A DNA stretch of 64,000 nucleotides from Arachis hypogaea (GCF_003086295.3 NC_092050.1:156122699-156186698), one strand, 5' to 3'; counted from the first letter of the stretch, positions 36,905 through 48,947 are shown. Notes: generated by a model not told the origin, from the sequence alone. Program-made: numbers and translations.

Positions 36905-37947
36905 TCAATCAGGCATCTTAAGTTTACAGCACAATGCACAAAACAGACAGGATTAATCATTTTGTCGCAAAACGGTATATTGCAAAGAACTAGAAATCAA
37001 CTATATTTATAATAAGAATGCATATATTTACTTCCTATTGACTATAACTTAAACCAGATTATGATTTATGTGGTTACAAATTTCATATTAGAAACCTTAA
37101 ACCCTAACATTTGCGCCATCAACAACCACAACATTCTAAACCACTCCCTTACATATACAACAACGCATTCACACATAAGTATCAAGAACCCTCAATGAAA
37201 TACAAAAAATGGAAGAGAATGATCAACTTGAACTGTTACCTCTCACCGTCGACAGTGTACGAAGGTGATGCTTCGTCGATAACTCCTTCACTGACCGGAG
37301 AGAACAGCTTCTACGAATGATCTTCGGCGAGCAAACGTGAGTGGGAAGTATGGGAGAATGAACGGACAGAGAAGAAGACAAAGCTTTTCTGAAGTTTTGG
37401 TGGGAAACGTTGAAGTGGAAGGGGGGACCAACAAGAATTGTTTATTCAAAGGGGGAGAAGATGTTATTTGAAACGACGTCGTTTTACACAGTTAGGGCAT
37501 CCACTCCTTCAACGACGTCGTTTAATGGAATTCCCACATGGTAGTTAACGTTCCACATCAGTAACGTTTAGACGGCACTTCTGTGAGGGACTAACGGAGA
37601 CGCACGTTTCTGAATTTAAGGGATTTATTTGGTCATTTACAAAAATCAAGGACTAAATTGAATACCGATTTGAAATTCAGGGACTATTTTGGGCATTTAC
37701 TAATTGATGAGAATGATGATTTCTTACTATTAACTCGACATTATTCTCCTACTATATATAACAATTAAATAATGATCGATTTCAATCAATAAAACAACAA
37801 AACTTGCATTATTTTATGTGAAGAGCAACCTCTATATGGTAATTACATTATTATCTATAGCAGAATGTCTTTAATTTCTATGAGACTCAATGCACTGATT
37901 TAGATAGTCTCCAAAGAAGACAACAATTTGTGATCCATCGAGCAGTC

Positions 37948-38690
37948 AGCAAGGATTGTGAAATTATTATCCTATAGGCTTAACACTGTCCGAAAGGAAA
38001 ACATGATTTAGTGAACTTAATATAGAAATTAAAATTTATGTCATGTACTTATTGCTCTAAGACAAAACCAAACTCCCCTTGCTAATCTTGTACAGCTGAC
38101 TCTACAACAATCTTTATAAATTTTTCTCCAAACTCTGACCATTCAGCTTTGATTTTTTCCCGGTTTACCTTTGCCAAGTCATGCTCATGTTGCAAATGCG
38201 GTACTTCCTCCTTCTTCACGTCCATTCGAGCTTTGAGTGCCTTTTCTTCCACATAGACATCTCTCTTTCTCTTTCGAGTCGTATTCTGTTCTTTTTGAGA
38301 AGTTATGATGTTAGCATTCATAATTCTGATTTGCTTTTCTAGATCCTCTTTCATTTCCTCCAAACATACCAACTTTTGCCTTAGCACTTTTTCTGTTGCC
38401 TCCGTGTCAGGGAACTGATTCTTGTTATTTTCAAGGTCAGTTTTTAAGTTATCAGCTCTCTACAGTTATAAAGCAGTGGACTCAATTTTCATATTTGCTT
38501 CAATGTAGCTACTACTACAATGTGCAAACACAGTTGAAGTTTCAAATATCAATGCTCTCATTGCTCCTAATAAACCATCATTAGCAGAAAAACTGGAGAG
38601 ATAATCTAAGCTGGTTTTCATGATGTTGCAATGTTGACCATCCCAGAACACTGAAGCATCATTATTATTGATGGTGAAGTCTAGTACTAT
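37948..38690 (-). pseudogene. 3' part of an unrecognised coiled-coil gene (right copy)
   Basis: Identical in content to 22640-23376: coiled-coil C-terminus 38082-38387, and the SANDGLLGAMRAL segment at 38466-38651, with a frame change between the two parts near 38395-38460 where an intron or lesion lies. No family assignment. Confidence 0.5.
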
Positions 38691-38766
38691 TTATCATGGA
38701 AGACCAAACAGTTATATCTTTATTTGCCACTTTTTCAAATACTTCTTTGGCTTTCTTGATGTTTCC

Positions 38767-40617
38767 TGATGGTATTCAGTGGTTAAGAGAAGGGGGTTAA
38801 ATCTTAGCCCATTTTTGTTGAGTATTACTTTCTGCCCTTTGAAATAGCTATAGGAGATTTTTCTTATTTTTGTCTCGTACCTAGCCAAGAGACATTTTCA
38901 TTTTGTCTCGTAACCAGATAGGAGATATTTTTCAATTTTGTCTCCTACGCAACGGAACCAGAAATGGAGTAGAAGAGAGAGAGAATCACACCAAGAAGTA
39001 TCCTAGTTCAGCTGCTAAGTGCAGTGTAGCCTACATCTAGTCTCCATCACAACAATGATGGAATTTCACTATAATCATCTTAATTACAAACACCAATTCT
39101 CCCTAGGAACTACCCTTCCTATCTGGGACAAGTCCAGAATCTATTCCCAATCCTGAACTTGACTTGGTCACCTACCAATCTTTCAACTGCTAAGTGCTAA
39201 CCCAACTTGTAAGGGGATTCCCACAGAATCATGATACACAACACAGATGTACAAAGGACCTCTAAGACATCTATGGCTTTTTCTTTAATTTTGTATCCTC
39301 TGCCTTTTTTTGCTCATTGGCTTTTTCTTACAAACCTCACACTGTTTGCCTTTTTCACCATGAGACTCAAGACAGACAAAACTAAAAAAAATACAAAATG
39401 AAACACATTGAAGGAGAAGAACTTCTGTTAGCTTTGGGTAGTTATGAGAACTTTGTGCTTTACTCTCTTTCTCCTTGTCTCAAGCCTTGGCCGTTTACCC
39501 TTATTATAGAAGGGGAAGCTTCCAAAGTTAAAACCGGTCCAACCGAGCCAACTTCTTCTTCTTCAATATCAAAACCAGTTCGGACAGAGAGAAGAGAGGA
39601 AATTGAACGCAAAAACCAACATGCAATTACCTCTCTCTCATCCCTTCTCATCAAGCTTCATCAATCTGAGCTTTCCATCTTGACTTGGTCCTCAAGAAGG
39701 ATTTTTTATCCTTGATGAATACTTGATCCTTGACAGCTCCATCTGCTCCACCTCTGCTTCTTCCTCCACGTAGTTACAGTAGCTACCTTCTGTGATGGAT
39801 GAACAAAAAGGAGAGACAAGCTTCACCTAAGGGATCTTCTTCTATGACTGAATTAGATCAGATCTTCTACCATTTCTAGGCATGGTAATTTTGAGGCTTC
39901 TTCACCACATCTAACCATTAGTGGTAAAGATCTCAGCTATGCCATACTGTAGATCTTCCTTTTGCAAGGGTCATCATCACCTTAGTCGCTTGCTTGTGCA
40001 TAGCTTCACTGCTACTGTACTTCTTCTCTGATAGCTTACTTCTTCTTTCCTGTGACATGACCGAAAACTAGAGAGAGAAAAGAGAGAGAGGATTGAAAAG
40101 CTTTCAATGGATTTGATGAATCAAATTAAAATGAGTAAAATCCCCACTCCCCATGCTTAATAACGTGTGAGAACAATAAAAGCCATCAAATCACTTGCAC
40201 TTTCTCTTTCATGTTACCGAGGCAATTAAAGCTAGTTCATAAAATTTGAATTCTATCAAAGAGGAGAGTGGATATCCGAACCCAATCAAGCACTACTCCT
40301 TTCCTTCTTTCTTTTCAATTCGGACCAAGGTTTGTTGGGCTTGCAACAAACATTAAATATGGGCTTGCACAACAATATCCTGGCCCAAACAATATAATAA
40401 TTCAGCCGCACATCACATAGCAATTTTTTGCCCAAAGCTAAATATTAACATCATATTGGGCTTGTTTAATTTTCAGCCCAGCCACAAAATCTCCATAATA
40501 ACAAAATTATTAATCAACTAATGTGAATTAAAATTCAATTTAATAATTTTACCATTAATTATTTTTAACAATGTTTGATCATCATCAAAATAATTTTGGA
40601 GTTTTTCAAACTCATCA
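38767..40617 (-). mobile_element. 1.84-kb LTR-like element (right copy)
   Basis: Duplicate of 23459-25300. TGATG...CATCA ends, TTTCC before (38762-38766) and CTTCC after (40618-40622). Confidence 0.7.
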
Positions 40618-41050
40618 CTTCCATACATGGAGTACATGTGTATGAGAGATGTTTGGACTTGTAGATCAAATTCCAATTCATTTAGAGAAATATAATCTTC
40701 CATCTCTTGTGCTACGCTAATTGATCCTAAATCAACACAAGCCTATAAAACAGTGGCAGCTATTAGTCCATCTGGTCTAAAATCTGTCCGTACAAGCCTT
40801 CTAAACAAATGCAATGCCTCCAATGGGTGATCCGAATGGGCATATCTTGCAATCATTGATGTCCATGAGAAAATGCTCTTTTTGATAATCAAATCAAATA
40901 TCCTTCTAGCAGAGGCAAGGTCAATGACTTTTGCATACATAGTTATTAGCAAAATTTCAATAGACTTCTCTTTATCGCATTCACATTTGAGTACAAAAAT
41001 AACCTGAGAATACACAAGTCCAAGTTTGAATAATGAACAATTATCCTATT
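40618..41050 (-). pseudogene. PPR gene relic (right copy)
   Basis: Cleaner version of 25301-25720. It reads ITMYAKVIDLASARRIFDL, FSWTSMIARYAHSDHPLEAL and HLFRRLVRTDFRPDGL, about two PPR units, then ISLNELEFDLQVQTSLIHMY. A TAG at 40743-40745 replaces the Ser of VLSAC. Starts before and after are missing. PPR identity is secure, function lost. Confidence 0.75.
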
Positions 41051-41312
41051 TGTTTTCATTATTACTTCAGATATCCAAAATTGATTCCTGTGATATAATT
41101 TCTTTTTAACACCAAGAGTCGTATCGTATTTTTTAAAATATGAAACATAATTGACCATTTCAAAATATTAGAATGAAATACAAATTGACTTATCAAATCA
41201 ATTTCAACTACCAACATGAATATTAAAAATAGTTTTCATCTTAGAAAGTGTACATACTCTTCCCATACCCCCATTTAAGTACATCTTACATTTAAATTTG
41301 TATATTTACTAA

Positions 41313-42467
41313 TCAATTAATTTCTTTTGTGAAAGAGAGGAGGCTTTCCTTGTAAATCCATGTACCAAACATTCTTGTTTTGATATTAATATTGTGGATT
41401 ACTTTTCCCGTGATGACATCAAAAGAAGCTAATTCATTGCTGTCGTCTCCGATATAAAATATTACATCACATTTGTTGCCCATTCTCATTGGACAACGAA
41501 AGTCTAATAGAAAGGGTCCAAGTGTGAAAAGCTTTACCCAAGATTCCTTCACACCAACTTCACCCAAAAGGGATATTTCAATGCGATTATACTGAGCAAA
41601 AGAGGAAATCAGAGTAACAGATTCGTTGAGCACTACCAAAGTTCTGATAAGACTATCATCATTTTCTTGCAGCCAAACAATTGATGTGGTTCGAAATGTT
41701 TCAGTGCTGAGGTTAAATGACACAAGTACGTGTTCTTCGAGTTCATTCGTGTCAAACTCGCTACCCCACCAGTGGCATACTCCATTCAAATACGCTATAG
41801 AAGCTTTATCTACATCTTCTTTCTTAGTCATTTCAAGATCAAGTTTCTTCCAACAATTACTTTTTAGACTATAAATTTGCCAAATTGTTAGAGCAGGCTC
41901 TTCTAATACCATTGGATCATAAATATAATATACACATTGAATCACTTTATAATCATCATTCACATTATCATAACCAAATCCATGAACACTTACATGCCGA
42001 CCATAGCCGGGCTCATCATCAGTAATACCCGGAGGAATAATTTTATGCTCGTCGGTTTTGGGATTCCAAAGTCCTATTATTACATCAGGACATGGTCGTG
42101 TATAGTGACATATAATGCCATTAACACATTCTAGAACCTCGCCGGGACCATAACTCTCAGACAGAGTTGGCAAAACTAATGTAACCATGTTTTCATATCT
42201 CTCTCCAGAAAGTAAATGCACATTATTTTCATTATCGACGTTTAAACCCCTTTGGTAAAATAATCTCCATAGAAGGAGAGACGATGAGTGGGCAGTTTTA
42301 GATTTTAAATTCTCGTAGTACATGCTCTTAAAATGAGGATTCTCAAGTAAATTTAGCCAAGACTTTCGCACGCAGCTAAATCGTTTCAAGGATTTAACGG
42401 GTAATTTTGTTAGAATTTCCAGTGCAAGATCATTAGGAATTTGTTCGTTATGGTTTGCCATTTGCAT
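41313..42467 (-). CDS. F-box protein with F-box-associated domain
   Basis: 384 residues, uninterrupted, single exon. Substrate-recognition subunit of an SCF ubiquitin ligase by family. The F-box is at residues about 8-50 (PNDLALEILTKLPVKSLKRF, CVRKSWLNLLENPHF) with the conserved Leu-Pro, Ile/Leu and Trp positions. The rest (about 95-360) is the FBA type-1/3 beta-propeller-like region (VNGIICHY, IGLWNPKTDEHKIIPP, VHGFGYDNVNDDYKV, YSLKSNCWKKLD, LNGVCHWWGSE, VSFNLSTETFR). Length and layout match both ordinary plant F-box genes and S-locus F-box genes; sequence alone does not decide. Start taken as the first ATG after an A-rich leader; the in-frame ATG two codons later is equally possible. A broken version of the same locus is at 25980-27045 and diverged relics lie at 5735-7275 and 47580-47790. 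Confidence 0.9.
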   Translation of the reverse strand: MQMANHNEQIPNDLALEILTKLPVKSLKRFSCVRKSWLNLLENPHFKSMYYENLKSKTAHSSSLLLWRLFYQRGLNVDNENNVHLLSGERYENMVTLVLPTLSESYGPGEVLECVNGIICHYTRPCPDVIIGLWNPKTDEHKIIPPGITDDEPGYGRHVSVHGFGYDNVNDDYKVIQCVYYIYDPMVLEEPALTIWQIYSLKSNCWKKLDLEMTKKEDVDKASIAYLNGVCHWWGSEFDTNELEEHVLVSFNLSTETFRTTSIVWLQENDDSLIRTLVVLNESVTLISSFAQYNRIEISLLGEVGVKESWVKLFTLGPFLLDFRCPMRMGNKCDVIFYIGDDSNELASFDVITGKVIHNINIKTRMFGTWIYKESLLSFTKEIN

Positions 42468-43604
42468 TGAAAAAAAAAAAAGATGGAAACAAATAGAGAT
42501 TAAGGTCTTGTGCTTGTGCTGTACCTTTTAAAATATAACGAACAATAAATTAGATTCCAACATAAAGTTTTGAAAAATTTCAATGGTACTACGTTTTTCT
42601 AGCTCTATTTGTTTCTCTCCTAATCAAGATCTCTAATATATAGGACTAAACATCAAACCAATCAAATTGATTGATTGGAAATATATATAGCAAATCTAAA
42701 TAGAAGAAGAAAAAAAAAGGAAGCCGATATAAATTGTAAATTGTAAGTACTTGAATTGCATTTGCAATCACAAACATAAATGTATAATTATTATTTATTA
42801 GGCGTAGTTTATTCTTAACCAATACTAGATTCTACTGGTTTAAAAAGAAATAAGCATTTTAAACTGAAAATAACTACTTATCATTATTTGTTTTACTTTG
42901 TTGAAAAAAAAAATAAAAAAAATTTTGAAAGTGAAATTAAAACACATAATTTGAAAAAATAACAAATCAAATCAAGTAAAAATAAAAGAGATGTATTTTC
43001 TATTTATTTAATTGAAAGAATCATAGTCCCGTGAATAATGAAACCAAGGTTGGCACATGCCTTTAGGAGCAAAGGGTAAGTGAAGGTGTTCCCATGCCCA
43101 CCAGTGTGTGAAACCATGGAAGTGTATATGTTTAAGGTTTCAGTAAAGAACCCAGTATTAGTAGAATCTCGAATCAACTTTCACAGGTAAAGGGGGCTTT
43201 TTGAAACTGCTAAGTGATGCAGAACGCACTGCTATTTGAGTAATGGACAATTATCTGATTTGTTTTCATTACTACCTCAGATATCTGAAATTGATTCTGT
43301 GATATAATTGAGGGTTTACATCGTAAAATAATTAAATTACACCAATGTCCTAAGTGAATTAATTTACATGCATGTCCTAAAATAAATTTATATAAATCGA
43401 ATCAATTGAATTCAATTTATACTCTTTCAATGTAAATCAACTAAAGTAAATTTATAATTTACTATATATATGTTATATCAATCTTGATTCGATTTACTTG
43501 TATATGTAATAAATTGAATCTAGTTTATTGGATTTAGTACTACTACATAGTAATATAGTATTAACATTTTTGTCAATAAAAAAATACTCTCATTTCAATT
43601 CAAA
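42468..43604. other. Upstream spacer of the F-box gene
   Basis: AT-rich, no gene. A diverged version of its first 420 bp is found at 7275-7700, showing that the promoter region was duplicated with the gene. Confidence 0.6.
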
Positions 43605-44256
43605 TAAAATATAAAAAAATCACAATGAATAAGAATAGAAATTTAACTTTTGTATTTTACTATTTTAGCTCAAATTTAAAAAAAAAATACTTTTTTTTTA
43701 TTTAAATTTATGAATGAAAACAGAACTTACAAATTTAAGGGTACAATTTGGCTCAATTAAAAATTAGAGAGCTATATTGAATTGAAAGTCAAATTTAATC
43801 TTGAGTATTAACTCGAAGTTGTGACTTTGATTTTTCAGAGCATAAGGTTATCAAAACAATCAATTTTATACTTAATTTCACAAATTAAATGATAATTTAA
43901 TTGATATAGTATTTTAATTATTTCTCAACTTACATATTATATAAATATAATTGGTCATTATATCTTGTATAACTATCTGTTACTTCTGACCCTGAAAAAA
44001 TTATAGTTTTAACTCCTATGCCATTTTAGAAAGTTATATTTTATATTAATTTTTTTAACATCAATAATTCCAGTAATAATTTTTTAGATGCTAACGAGTC
44101 AAATGATAATTTTTAATAAACTTTTAAAAATCATTTAATGTTCCGTTTTACATTCATCAGTTTATAAAAATATAAATTTTTTGAAATTTGAACTAAAACA
44201 CAAAAGTTGGATTTCTATTCTTATTCGTTTTGATTTTTCTTTATATTTTACTATGA
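43605..44256. mobile_element. Inverted-repeat (MITE-like) element
   Basis: About 43608-43735 and 44150-44256 are inverted copies sharing GAATAAGAATAGAAAT and CAACTTTTGTxTTTTA-type blocks and a TCAAATTT motif. The ends read ATAAAATATAAA / TTTATATTTTACTAT. The interior of about 400 bp has no ORF. It starts exactly where the left contig stops (28114 = 43604), so the hairpin may have stopped that assembly. Class unknown. Confidence 0.55.
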
Positions 44257-44484
44257 TTATCTTGCTTATTTTACTAGTTGCAAATTGTTCTATTGTACTT
44301 ATCACTTGTAGGTTGGACAGTGAAATGAAATGTCCAATAAGACAGAAATTGCAGAGCTGAAATTATTTTTTGAAGTGGAAACAGGATGTACTCTTTTTCT
44401 TTATATTTTCAAAACTGAGATGCAAAAGAATGGTTTAGTACTAGTTCAGCTTATTTGAAATAGTTTGCTTTTCGGTTTTTAAAG

Positions 44485-45900
44485 TTGTGAAATTATTATC
44501 CTACAGGCTTAGCACTATCTGAATGGAAAACATATGATATAGTGAACTTAATAGAAATTAAAATTTTTGTCATGTACTTGTTACTTAAGGACAAAACCAA
44601 ACTCCTCTTGCTTCAATATAGCTACTACTACAATGTGCAAACACAGTTGAAGCTTCAGATATCAATGCTCTCATTGCACCTGATAAACCATCATTAGCAG
44701 ACAAACTGGAGAGATAATCTAATCTGGTTTCTGCAATGTTGAGCATCCAAGAACACTGAAGCATCATTATTATTGGTGATGAAGTCTAGTGCTATTTTCA
44801 GTGCTTCCATGGTCTCTTCATTTGGAGAAAATTAAATAACATTGGTCTCAGCATCAAGAGAAGCATAGAATCCTTCCATTTCTAGATCATCAGCATCATT
44901 ATCTTGGCTCACATCAACTTGATTCCCAAAAGACTCATCTGTCGTCATTGGCAACACAGTGCAACATGTTTTGTGATGAAATTCTTCTCCAATAGCCATT
45001 CCACTTAATGAAGAGGGAAATAATGGAGCTTGAAGGTTTTGTGTCTCAGCCAAAAATGGGGATTGAGAATATTCTGCCAGTATATTAGCAGGGTGATCCA
45101 GCACTGCTTGGGCTAATACACAATATACAAGACGAAAAAGGTAAAGCGAAGTCAAATAATTTATTTTAAAAAATTCAATGCATTTAAATATAATATTTTA
45201 CTTATTAAGAGTTAAGAGTTTATAACTTTATATACTTGTTTGATGAATGACATTATCAAGCAGAGTAATATATAGTCATAGTTGAGGAGTGTAAAGTGCA
45301 AACCAACTTTTGCCAAGTGAAGAACAGAAATTATGTATAAGTCAAAGGAAAGAAATCTGTCTCTTAATCTCTGATGTTGTAGCTTGTGGATGATAATTGC
45401 ATTAAATTTGATCTCAGGTGAGAGTCCAAAAATTCTTGCTAACATTGGCGCAGGGATAACTCTTTGCTATACATCCATAAATCATTATTACTTTCTGCAG
45501 GAATTCAAGCTTTATGAAATGCCCAAATATATAAACTACATATAAGACAAAGTTTAGGAAGAATAATCAAGAGTCAATTAACTCTTCACTTTCTCTCTTT
45601 ACAAATTTCTTTATTAGAAATTAGTTATATGAACATCTTAAAAATGAAGACCAAAAAAAGAGCAAAAGATAGAGAGGGATTGAGATGTCTTGTTTTCGAA
45701 TGTTTAAAATAAAAATTTCAATTGTTTACCCCCCCATCATTAGCAGTATCATTACTTGCTAAGCTTAACAATGTTGAATCTGAACCATAATCCCTTTCTG
45801 AAGATGCATGACAAGGCAGGTCAATGTAGTCTAAGCCCAACCTTAGTGTACATAAATCATCAACACATGGGCCTATAATGCAAAGCACATGAATAGTCAC
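44485..45900 (-). pseudogene. Second copy of the unrecognised coiled-coil gene
   Basis: 44485-44810 matches 22645-23376 but lacks about 425 bp with the coiled-coil exon. Minus-strand blocks upstream look like further exons: NPNEETMEALKIALDFITNN leads into the SANDGLSGAMRAL part, 45155-44840 reads AQAVLDHPANILAEYSQSPF and MAIGEEFHHKTCCTVLPMTT, 45445-45380 reads MLARIFGLSPEIKFNAIIIH, and 45870-45730 reads GPCVDDLCTLRLGLDYIDLP. A frame shift (HCRNQIRLSL versus HCNIAETRLDYL) occurs near 44740. I do not recognise the family, and exon joins are guesses. Confidence 0.4.
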
Positions 45901-46272
45901 AGTTTATATATGCTACAAGCAGAATAAACCTGGTTGAGTAAGAAAATGACAAAATTGATCAAGCACCTTGCCTATGCCGGTCAAGAAAAAAAGGTAATTA
46001 GTTACTACATATATAACCTTCGCTTATCTTTACAAATTACTATTTTTTGGTTCCAAATTAGATGTTACTTTGAATTTTCTCTACCTAGTAAGAAATAAGC
46101 TACTACTTGATAAGAAGTATAACTATTCCAAGTTTTATGGATTTACACAAATGAAAATTATGATACTAGACACGTTTATTGTGTCCATGCATTGTTTTGG
46201 ATCAAGAGTGACATAAGTTATTTAGTTTGATTTACATAATTGAGTGAATGTTCATTAGTTTGATTTACACTA

Positions 46273-46671
46273 ATGGAGACTCGCTCCTACGCAATTGTTG
46301 CGAAACCAGGCATGATCGAATCCTCGCCGAAATCTGAACACAATTTCTTACATGTGTCTGCAGATTGTGAAACAGAAAGTGACAACATTGACACAGAGAA
46401 AGACATATATTGGTGGTGTGGTTGGGGAAGCACTGGAGGAAACAAATGCAAGAACAAGAACGGAAGCAGTGGTGGCGGCAGCATTTCTGTGCCGCCTTTC
46501 GGTCTAGCTACCTACAAGATGCAAGAAGATCTATGGCTGAATCCAGAGCCATGTGAATATGAAAGGATATCATATCTGTACAGTGCTGCAGATTCATGGT
46601 TGAAACAGCTCAATGTTTATCACCATGACTTCAACTTCTTCACACAACACCCTACACCAACAACCTTGTAG
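46273..46671 (+). CDS. Hypothetical protein, 132 residues
   Basis: Open frame with non-repetitive, protein-like composition: acidic middle (SADCETESDNIDTEKDI), a Trp/Gly/Cys patch (YWWCGWGSTGG), a Gly/Ser linker, then a dense C-terminal part (VPPFGLATYKMQEDLWLNPE, RISYLYSAADSWLKQLNVYH) ending TPTTL. No signal peptide or membrane segment. The start is the first ATG after an AT-rich leader. It could be the last exon of a larger gene. I do not recognise the family; coding is inferred from composition only. Confidence 0.5.
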   Translation: METRSYAIVAKPGMIESSPKSEHNFLHVSADCETESDNIDTEKDIYWWCGWGSTGGNKCKNKNGSSGGGSISVPPFGLATYKMQEDLWLNPEPCEYERISYLYSAADSWLKQLNVYHHDFNFFTQHPTPTTL

Positions 46672-46679
46672 TAAATTCC

Positions 46680-47285
46680 CTTCATTAACTAAATTAACTA
46701 CCCTTTTGGTTAGCTTTCAACTTCTGACTCCGGCATAATAACAAAATATTTCACTTCCCTTGGGTCCAAATTCTGAGAAATGTAAAGTTTTGTAGTTAAC
46801 CAGAGAGATAGAAAGAAGGGGGTAGTTTTTTTTATTTATTTATTTTTTTACCAATCAATTTCAGTTTCTTTTGCTATTTTCTAAGAAAAGGGTAGCAGTT
46901 TGTAGTTGTAGGTAATAACTAAATTATGATAATGTTTTGTACATTAGTCTTTTTTTTCTTACTTTTTATTTTCATGACTCAAATTTGATAAGACTGAAAA
47001 AAAGGATTTATGATACTCAAAATCAAAACATTCTAATGTTGAGAAAAATAATTTAAAAAAATTATTAAGTTTAACAGAAATAATCAATATCAAATACTGT
47101 TAGTTTTGTTGACAGACAATACTTAATTAACTAACAAAAAGAATGACATGACAATTAAAAGATTATCTAACATTGTTAATTATTTTAAAATTACGCAAAC
47201 TCTAATTTCTCAAATAATTTCCTAGTCTCCGTTTCTATATTTCTCAAATAAGTTCATATTCAATTCGGTCTCTATTAATATTTTA
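46680..47285. other. AT-rich spacer, no gene
   Basis: Likely 3' flank of the 46.3-kb ORF. Nothing else supported. Confidence 0.5.
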
Positions 47286-47790
47286 TTGGCAACCTCTACA
47301 AATCAAATACCCTTCTAGCAGATCATTTTGCATACATGGTTATTAGCAAATTTTCAATGTACTCCTCTTTAATAAGAGATCTCCTACTTGTATACAACTA
47401 GATATAAGATTTAGAAATACAATAAATTCTATGTCAGTGGTCAGTACTCTGATGCTGCATTTGGTTGAATAAATTAAACGCTTCCACAACATGGCCAACT
47501 TTCACATAACCTACCATAAATATTATTCTCACATATAAATATTAAAATTATGTTGAAAAGTTTACATACTCTTTCCAGTTTCCATATTCCATCAGTGATA
47601 TAGTACACTACAGAAACTTTATATACATCTTTTTTAATCATTTCAAGCTTAAGTTTCTATGAACAATTATTTTTTATACTGTAAATTTACCAAATTGTTG
47701 GAATAGGCTGATATGAAAAAATTTCACCAAGTGAAATGTGCTATCTTCATTATTATTGAATATTAACTATTGATAGTAATAATAATAAAA
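47286..47790 (-). pseudogene. Third PPR/F-box relic
   Basis: 47286-47370 matches the PPR relics (CCTTCTAGCAGA, TTTGCATACAT, TTATTAGCAAATTTTCAAT). 47570-47790 matches F-box codons for the WQIYSLKSNCWKKLDLEMTKK area, then jumps to the part near ENNVHLLSGERY. Heavily deleted and in the same relative order and strand as the other two PPR/F-box pairs. No product possible. Confidence 0.6.
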
Positions 47791-47799
47791 ATAGTAAAT

Positions 47800-48590
47800 A
47801 AACTAAAATCCATCATGATTGATGAAGCAAATTGTAATGCCTGAACATGTCATATGACAACTTCTATATATAGAGATATAAATACAATAATTAAAAGACC
47901 ATGTCTTAACCTATTATATATATGGAATAATTCTTTAAATAAGATAATAATAATGGTAACCGGTATAACTGCAACACACATGCCATGTATGCTAATGGAA
48001 ATGCAGAGAAGTATTCTAATTTTTTGTCATACCATTTGTTACAAACTTTATTAAATTAGAAAAATACTATTTACACTAAATATTTTTGACATTTATATAA
48101 AAATACGGTTGTTATAAAATAATCACTTATTTAAATGATTTTTTAGTTAACAAATTAAAAAATCTATGTACAGTTGTTAAAAAAAATACTAGTATGAAAA
48201 TAATATTTATCATAAGGAGACATGTAATGGAATTGAATTAAATTTGAAAATCCATTTAAGGTAACAACATTAAATTACAACATAATTATTAAAACCGTCC
48301 AGATAGTGTAAGAAACTGGACAAAGAAGAGAATTGGTAAAAACCGTAAAAATTGATTAGACCTGACCGGTTTAGAAAAAGCAATGAACCGAACAGATTTA
48401 AAAAATTCGGACCGGTTGAAATTAAAAAAAAAAAAATTAGAAAAACCCAAGCCCAAAGGCAAAAAGACGTTGTTTGATGTTTTTATTTTCAAAAAAATAA
48501 AAGAAGCCTAGCTTAGTCTTTCCTGAGCCCATCCCCACCTCTATCAGAGTATCACTCTCACCTCAACTTCCAAAACGACACCACCCCCAG
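47800..48590. other. AT-rich spacer, no gene
   Basis: No supported coding sequence. Contains GACCGGTT-type words near 48360-48420 of unknown meaning. Confidence 0.5.
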
Positions 48591-48595
48591 CCCAG

Positions 48596-48613
48596 CTCTC
48601 TCTCTCTCTCTCG
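48596..48613. repeat. (CT)n microsatellite
   Basis: Perfect CT run in a C/T-rich stretch that looks like a transcribed leader. A GATCTG|GTGAGTT donor-like site follows at about 48715, so 48600-48715 could be a non-coding first exon of the RNase gene. This is untested. Confidence 0.5.
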
Positions 48614-48947
48614 TCGCTTCTCGCCTCTCTCCTCAGTTGGTTGTGGTTTTCGACTTCTTGCTTCGAGTCTCGCCATCAGCTTCCTTGGCGCAACCAGAAG
48701 CTGGTCCCGATCTGGTGAGTTCTGACTGATTAGATAACCGGTTCGGTTCCGAAACTATGAGTTGCAGTAGTTTAATTTGCTTTGAAACATGTCATGTTTT
48801 GATTTCCAGTTCAGTGACCCATACTGCTAGTAGTAGCTTTTCTCCTTTATGCATGTTGCCATTACGGCATTTCTTCTTTAGTATATATCATTGATGTACA
48901 ATGAAATATGCTGTTTGGCTATTCAATTCTCATTTCTGATTTATAAG

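Larger units (their letters stand above)
31306..37701 (-). mobile_element. Two-gene Mutator-like element (right copy)
   Basis: Same element as 15989-22393 in the duplicate assembly, with TIRs at about 31306-31475 and 37530-37701. Differences are run-length changes only. It has the same interior genes, the same TAG in the transposase and the same flanking sequence. Confidence 0.9.
29115..43604 (+). repeat. Right copy of the 14.3-kb direct duplication
   Basis: Repeats 13788-28114. Sequence is poor from 29115 to about 31300 (the contig start) and good afterwards, the reverse of the left copy. It continues past the overlap into unique sequence at 43605. Confidence 0.9.

Noticed and set aside
29115..43604. 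A second functional set of SMP, MULE, PPR and F-box genes
   Set aside because: Boundaries coincide with the N gap and differences look like sequencing error, so I treat them as the same locus.
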